Source: Streptomyces kanamyceticus (GTDB lineage: Bacteria > Actinomycetota > Actinomycetes > Streptomycetales > Streptomycetaceae). From it: a DNA stretch of 64,000 nt. Below, in pieces: positions 62,435 to 64,000 of this stretch (the first letter of the stretch is position 1; each line of letters starts with the position of its first letter). The notes below the pieces were generated by a model. That model was not told where the DNA came from. It searched no databases and saw only the letters and a program-made list of their open reading frames with translations. The stretch lies in NCBI RefSeq assembly GCF_008704495.1, contig NZ_CP023699.1:3162001-3226000 (forward strand), in the 5' to 3' direction. Made by a program: the position numbers and the translations under genes.

Positions 62435-63094
62435 TCACCGCGCGAAGAGCAGCGCCTCCGCCCCCACCGGCCGGTACCCCGCCGCCTGAAAGGCCCGCAC
62501 GCTGCGCGCGTTGCCCGGTGCCTGCTGCGCCCAGACCACGTCCCCGTCCGGCACGAGGTGGCGCGCCGCCCGGGCCAGCGCCCGCCCGAGCCCCCGGTGC
62601 CGCGCGTCCTCGCCCACCTCGATCGCGGTCTCCCACCGTCCGGCGACGCCCCGCCCGATGACCAGCACCCCGGCCCCCTCCGACGCCCAGACCCGCACGT
62701 CGTCACGGCGCTTGCGGGCCCGCGCGACCCGGGGATGGTCCGGGTCGTCGAGCTCCCGCAGACCCAGCTCGGGCGCGGGTCCGCCCGGCAGCGCGGGGGC
62801 GACGGTCAGCAGGTCGATGGTGTCCGTCGTCCGCCCCGTGCGGTCCATGAAGGCCGCGAGGAAGCGCGCGTTGAGGGTGGCGGCAAGGGGGTCGCAGTCG
62901 AGCGACGCGAGCGTGGACCGCACCCACCGGGGGTCCTCGTCGGTGAAGACGACCGAGTGGGCGGTGAAGGCGATGACTCCCGCGTCACGGTGCCCCGGCT
63001 GCTCAACGACCGTGGTGGTGCCGTCCGGCGCGGGGAAGCCGCCCCGGGCCGCGGCGTCGAGGAGGGCCCCGAGGGTGCCGGATGCGCTGGCCAT
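62435..63094 (-). CDS. GNAT-family N-acetyltransferase
   Basis: A 219-aa GNAT protein. The N-terminal half is a less conserved domain; the C-terminal half has VGEDARHRGLGRALARAARHLV, the acetyl-CoA-binding motif A (RxxGxG), and QQAPGNARSVRAFQAAGYRPVG, motif B. GGAG lies 7 nt before the ATG at 63092-63094. It lies upstream of the LAL gene on the same strand, with about 150 nt between. Confidence 0.88.
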   Translation of the reverse strand: MASASGTLGALLDAAARGGFPAPDGTTTVVEQPGHRDAGVIAFTAHSVVFTDEDPRWVRSTLASLDCDPLAATLNARFLAAFMDRTGRTTDTIDLLTVAPALPGGPAPELGLRELDDPDHPRVARARKRRDDVRVWASEGAGVLVIGRGVAGRWETAIEVGEDARHRGLGRALARAARHLVPDGDVVWAQQAPGNARSVRAFQAAGYRPVGAEALLFAR

Positions 63095-63175
63095 GGACGT
63101 ACTCCTTGTGATCCGGTGCCGGGACGGCCGTTACCCTAACCTCCGTCAGTAGTGCACCAAGAAGGGGTGGATCCG

Positions 63176-63388
63176 GTGGCGGACATCGAGGAAGCGCGCA
63201 AGACGTTCGAGCGGTTCGACACGGACGGCGACGGCTTCATCACGGCGGCCGAGTGGAAGAGCGCCATGGCGCAGATGGGCGACTTCTACGTCACTGAGAC
63301 GGTGGCCGAGGCCGTCATCGGCGCGAAGGACACCGACGCGGACAAGCGACTCTCGTTCGACGAGTTCTGGGCGAGCCTGAACAAGTAG
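63176..63388 (+). CDS. Small EF-hand calcium-binding protein
   Basis: A 70-aa calmodulin-like protein with two EF-hands. Loop 1, DTDGDGFITAAE (15-26), has all canonical ligands. Loop 2, DTDADKRLSFDE (52-63), keeps Asp1, Asp3 and Glu12 but has Asp at position 5 followed by Lys rather than Gly. The GTG at 63176 gives the conserved start ADIEEARKTFERF and has AAGGGG upstream; a GTG at 63152 is an alternative. Calcium proteins of this kind influence aerial growth in Streptomyces. Confidence 0.93.
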   Translation: MADIEEARKTFERFDTDGDGFITAAEWKSAMAQMGDFYVTETVAEAVIGAKDTDADKRLSFDEFWASLNK

Positions 63389-63405
63389 GCGGTGCCGACC
63401 GCACG

Positions 63406-63442
63406 GAGGGGCCCCGCACACGCGATGTGCGCAGGGCCCCTC
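63406..63442 (+). terminator. Terminator after the EF-hand gene
   Basis: GAGGGGCCC (63406-63414) and GGGCCCCTC (63434-63442) pair perfectly; GCACA/TGTGC pair inside. It begins 18 nt past the EF-hand stop. Confidence 0.8.
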
Positions 63443-63525
63443 TCTCGCATCAGCGCACCGTCCGCGCCCGCACCGTCCAGCGCGCGTCCGTACGGTGCGC
63501 GGGCCCGAGCAGGCGGTCGGCCCGC

Positions 63526-63696
63526 GAGCGCCGAGCGCGGCGGGTGGCGTGGGTTCACATGACCGACGTACGCCCGCAGGTCGCGCAGGTCGACGCTCCC
63601 CATGCGCCGTCCGAACACCTCGAAGGTGCCGTACGTGGGGTGGGTGACCGCGCCGCAGAGGCCGATCAGCAGCCCCTGAGACAACGTGCCGGTCAC
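63526..63696 (-). pseudogene. Remnant of an ABC transporter ATPase gene
   Basis: The minus strand from the GTG at 63694-63696 reads GLLIGLCGAVTHPTYGT, EVFGRRMGSVDLRDLRAYVG and HVNPRHPPRSAL. These match the region just after Walker A of a common actinomycete ABC ATPase. The Walker A motif is absent and the sequence loses resemblance after RSAL, so signature, Walker B and switch are missing. The GTG overlaps the upstream stop as GTGA. Looks like a decayed or internally deleted gene rather than a functional ATPase. Confidence 0.55.
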
Positions 63697-64000
63697 CCCT
63701 CCTCCGCCCGCCCCGGCGCCCCGTCCTCACCTCCGTACAACCGCGCCGACGCATCCACATGCGCGAGCCGCCGCATCGCGTTGAACACCGCCTCGCCGAG
63801 CACCGTGCCGATCACCACGCTCTCCACCAGGTCGTCGACGGAGGCCCGTCGGGCCACGTAGCCGAGGTCGGCGCGGGCGACGAGTTCGGCGGCGTCGGCG
63901 TACTCGTCGAGGAGTTCCGTGAACGCGCCGTGGCCGACCCGGCCCATGGCTGCCAGCGCCCGTGACAGGTCCTCGCCCGCCGGGTTCGACTCGTGCGCTT
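63693..64000 (-). CDS. Hypothetical helical protein, 5' end outside window
   Basis: The reading frame is open from the right edge (beginning AHESNPAGEDLSRALAA) to a stop at 63693-63695, about 101 residues. It is helical with an acidic/Ala bias: GAFTELLDEYADAAELVARADLG, ASVDDLVESVVIGTVLGEAVFNAMRRL. I do not recognise the family. The GTG of the ABC remnant overlaps its stop, as in a former two-gene operon. Confidence 0.6.
   Translation of the reverse strand, partial: AHESNPAGEDLSRALAAMGRVGHGAFTELLDEYADAAELVARADLGYVARRASVDDLVESVVIGTVLGEAVFNAMRRLAHVDASARLYGGEDGAPGRAEEG

Overview
This is a 64-kb stretch of a Streptomyces (or close actinomycete) chromosome. It has very high GC content, third positions almost always G or C, many GTG starts, strong GGAGG-type ribosome binding sites and long GC-rich hairpins between genes. 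Most of it is conserved core chromosome: gatCAB, ligA next to a GGDEF-EAL protein, mnmA, gcvT-gcvH-glyA-sdaA, an Opp-type transporter and a small EF-hand protein. From memory and unchecked, this resembles the S. coelicolor block around SCO5501 to SCO5464. No tRNA, rRNA, insertion sequence, prophage or CRISPR array was seen.

Layout. 1-6.6 kb: an acetyltransferase cut by the window edge, an MMPL exporter, a Tat-exported phospholipase C and a protein with two SUKH/SMI1-like domains. 6.6-10.2 kb: gatC-gatA-small membrane protein-gatB, the amidotransferase that makes Gln-tRNA(Gln) and/or Asn-tRNA(Asn). 10.3-15.4 kb: one gene for a 1685-aa wall protein with ten DUF11-like repeats and an LPETG sorting signal. 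15.6-22.7 kb: an RmdB-like c-di-GMP enzyme, ligA, a MetE-like protein, an SDR and a LOG-family protein. 22.8-33.5 kb: small cassettes, including a GlxA/AraC regulator divergent from a quinone-oxidoreductase-like enzyme, mnmA and a cysteine desulfurase flanking a Tat amidase, a TetR regulator divergent from two small membrane proteins, hydrolases, a WYL regulator and a TRIC channel. 33.4-41.3 kb: a secreted M1-like peptidase and a peptide ABC transporter operon in the order permease, binding protein, permease, ATPase, ATPase.

41.6-49 kb is a serine/glycine block. Two SseB-family genes and a P-loop protein lie on the minus strand. A tandem glycine riboswitch precedes gcvT-gcvH-glyA on the plus strand, followed after a strong terminator by sdaA (L-serine dehydratase). 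High glycine would switch on GcvT/GcvH, GlyA interconverts glycine and serine, and SdaA removes serine to pyruvate. gcvP is not in the window.

50.7-63 kb is the least ordinary part. A UTRA-only regulator is followed by a candidate promoter with an overlapping palindrome, a 49-aa ORF ending in a perfect hairpin, and three translationally linked genes: an Hsp90-family ATPase, a 1284-aa TPR-like protein with a long repetitive linker, and a membrane Ser/Thr kinase. A large LuxR-family LAL ATPase converges on the kinase gene and overlaps its end. This chaperone-TPR-kinase module is the best candidate for an undescribed system; its function cannot be read from sequence alone. The right end holds a GNAT protein, the EF-hand protein, a decayed ABC ATPase gene and a gene cut by the window edge.
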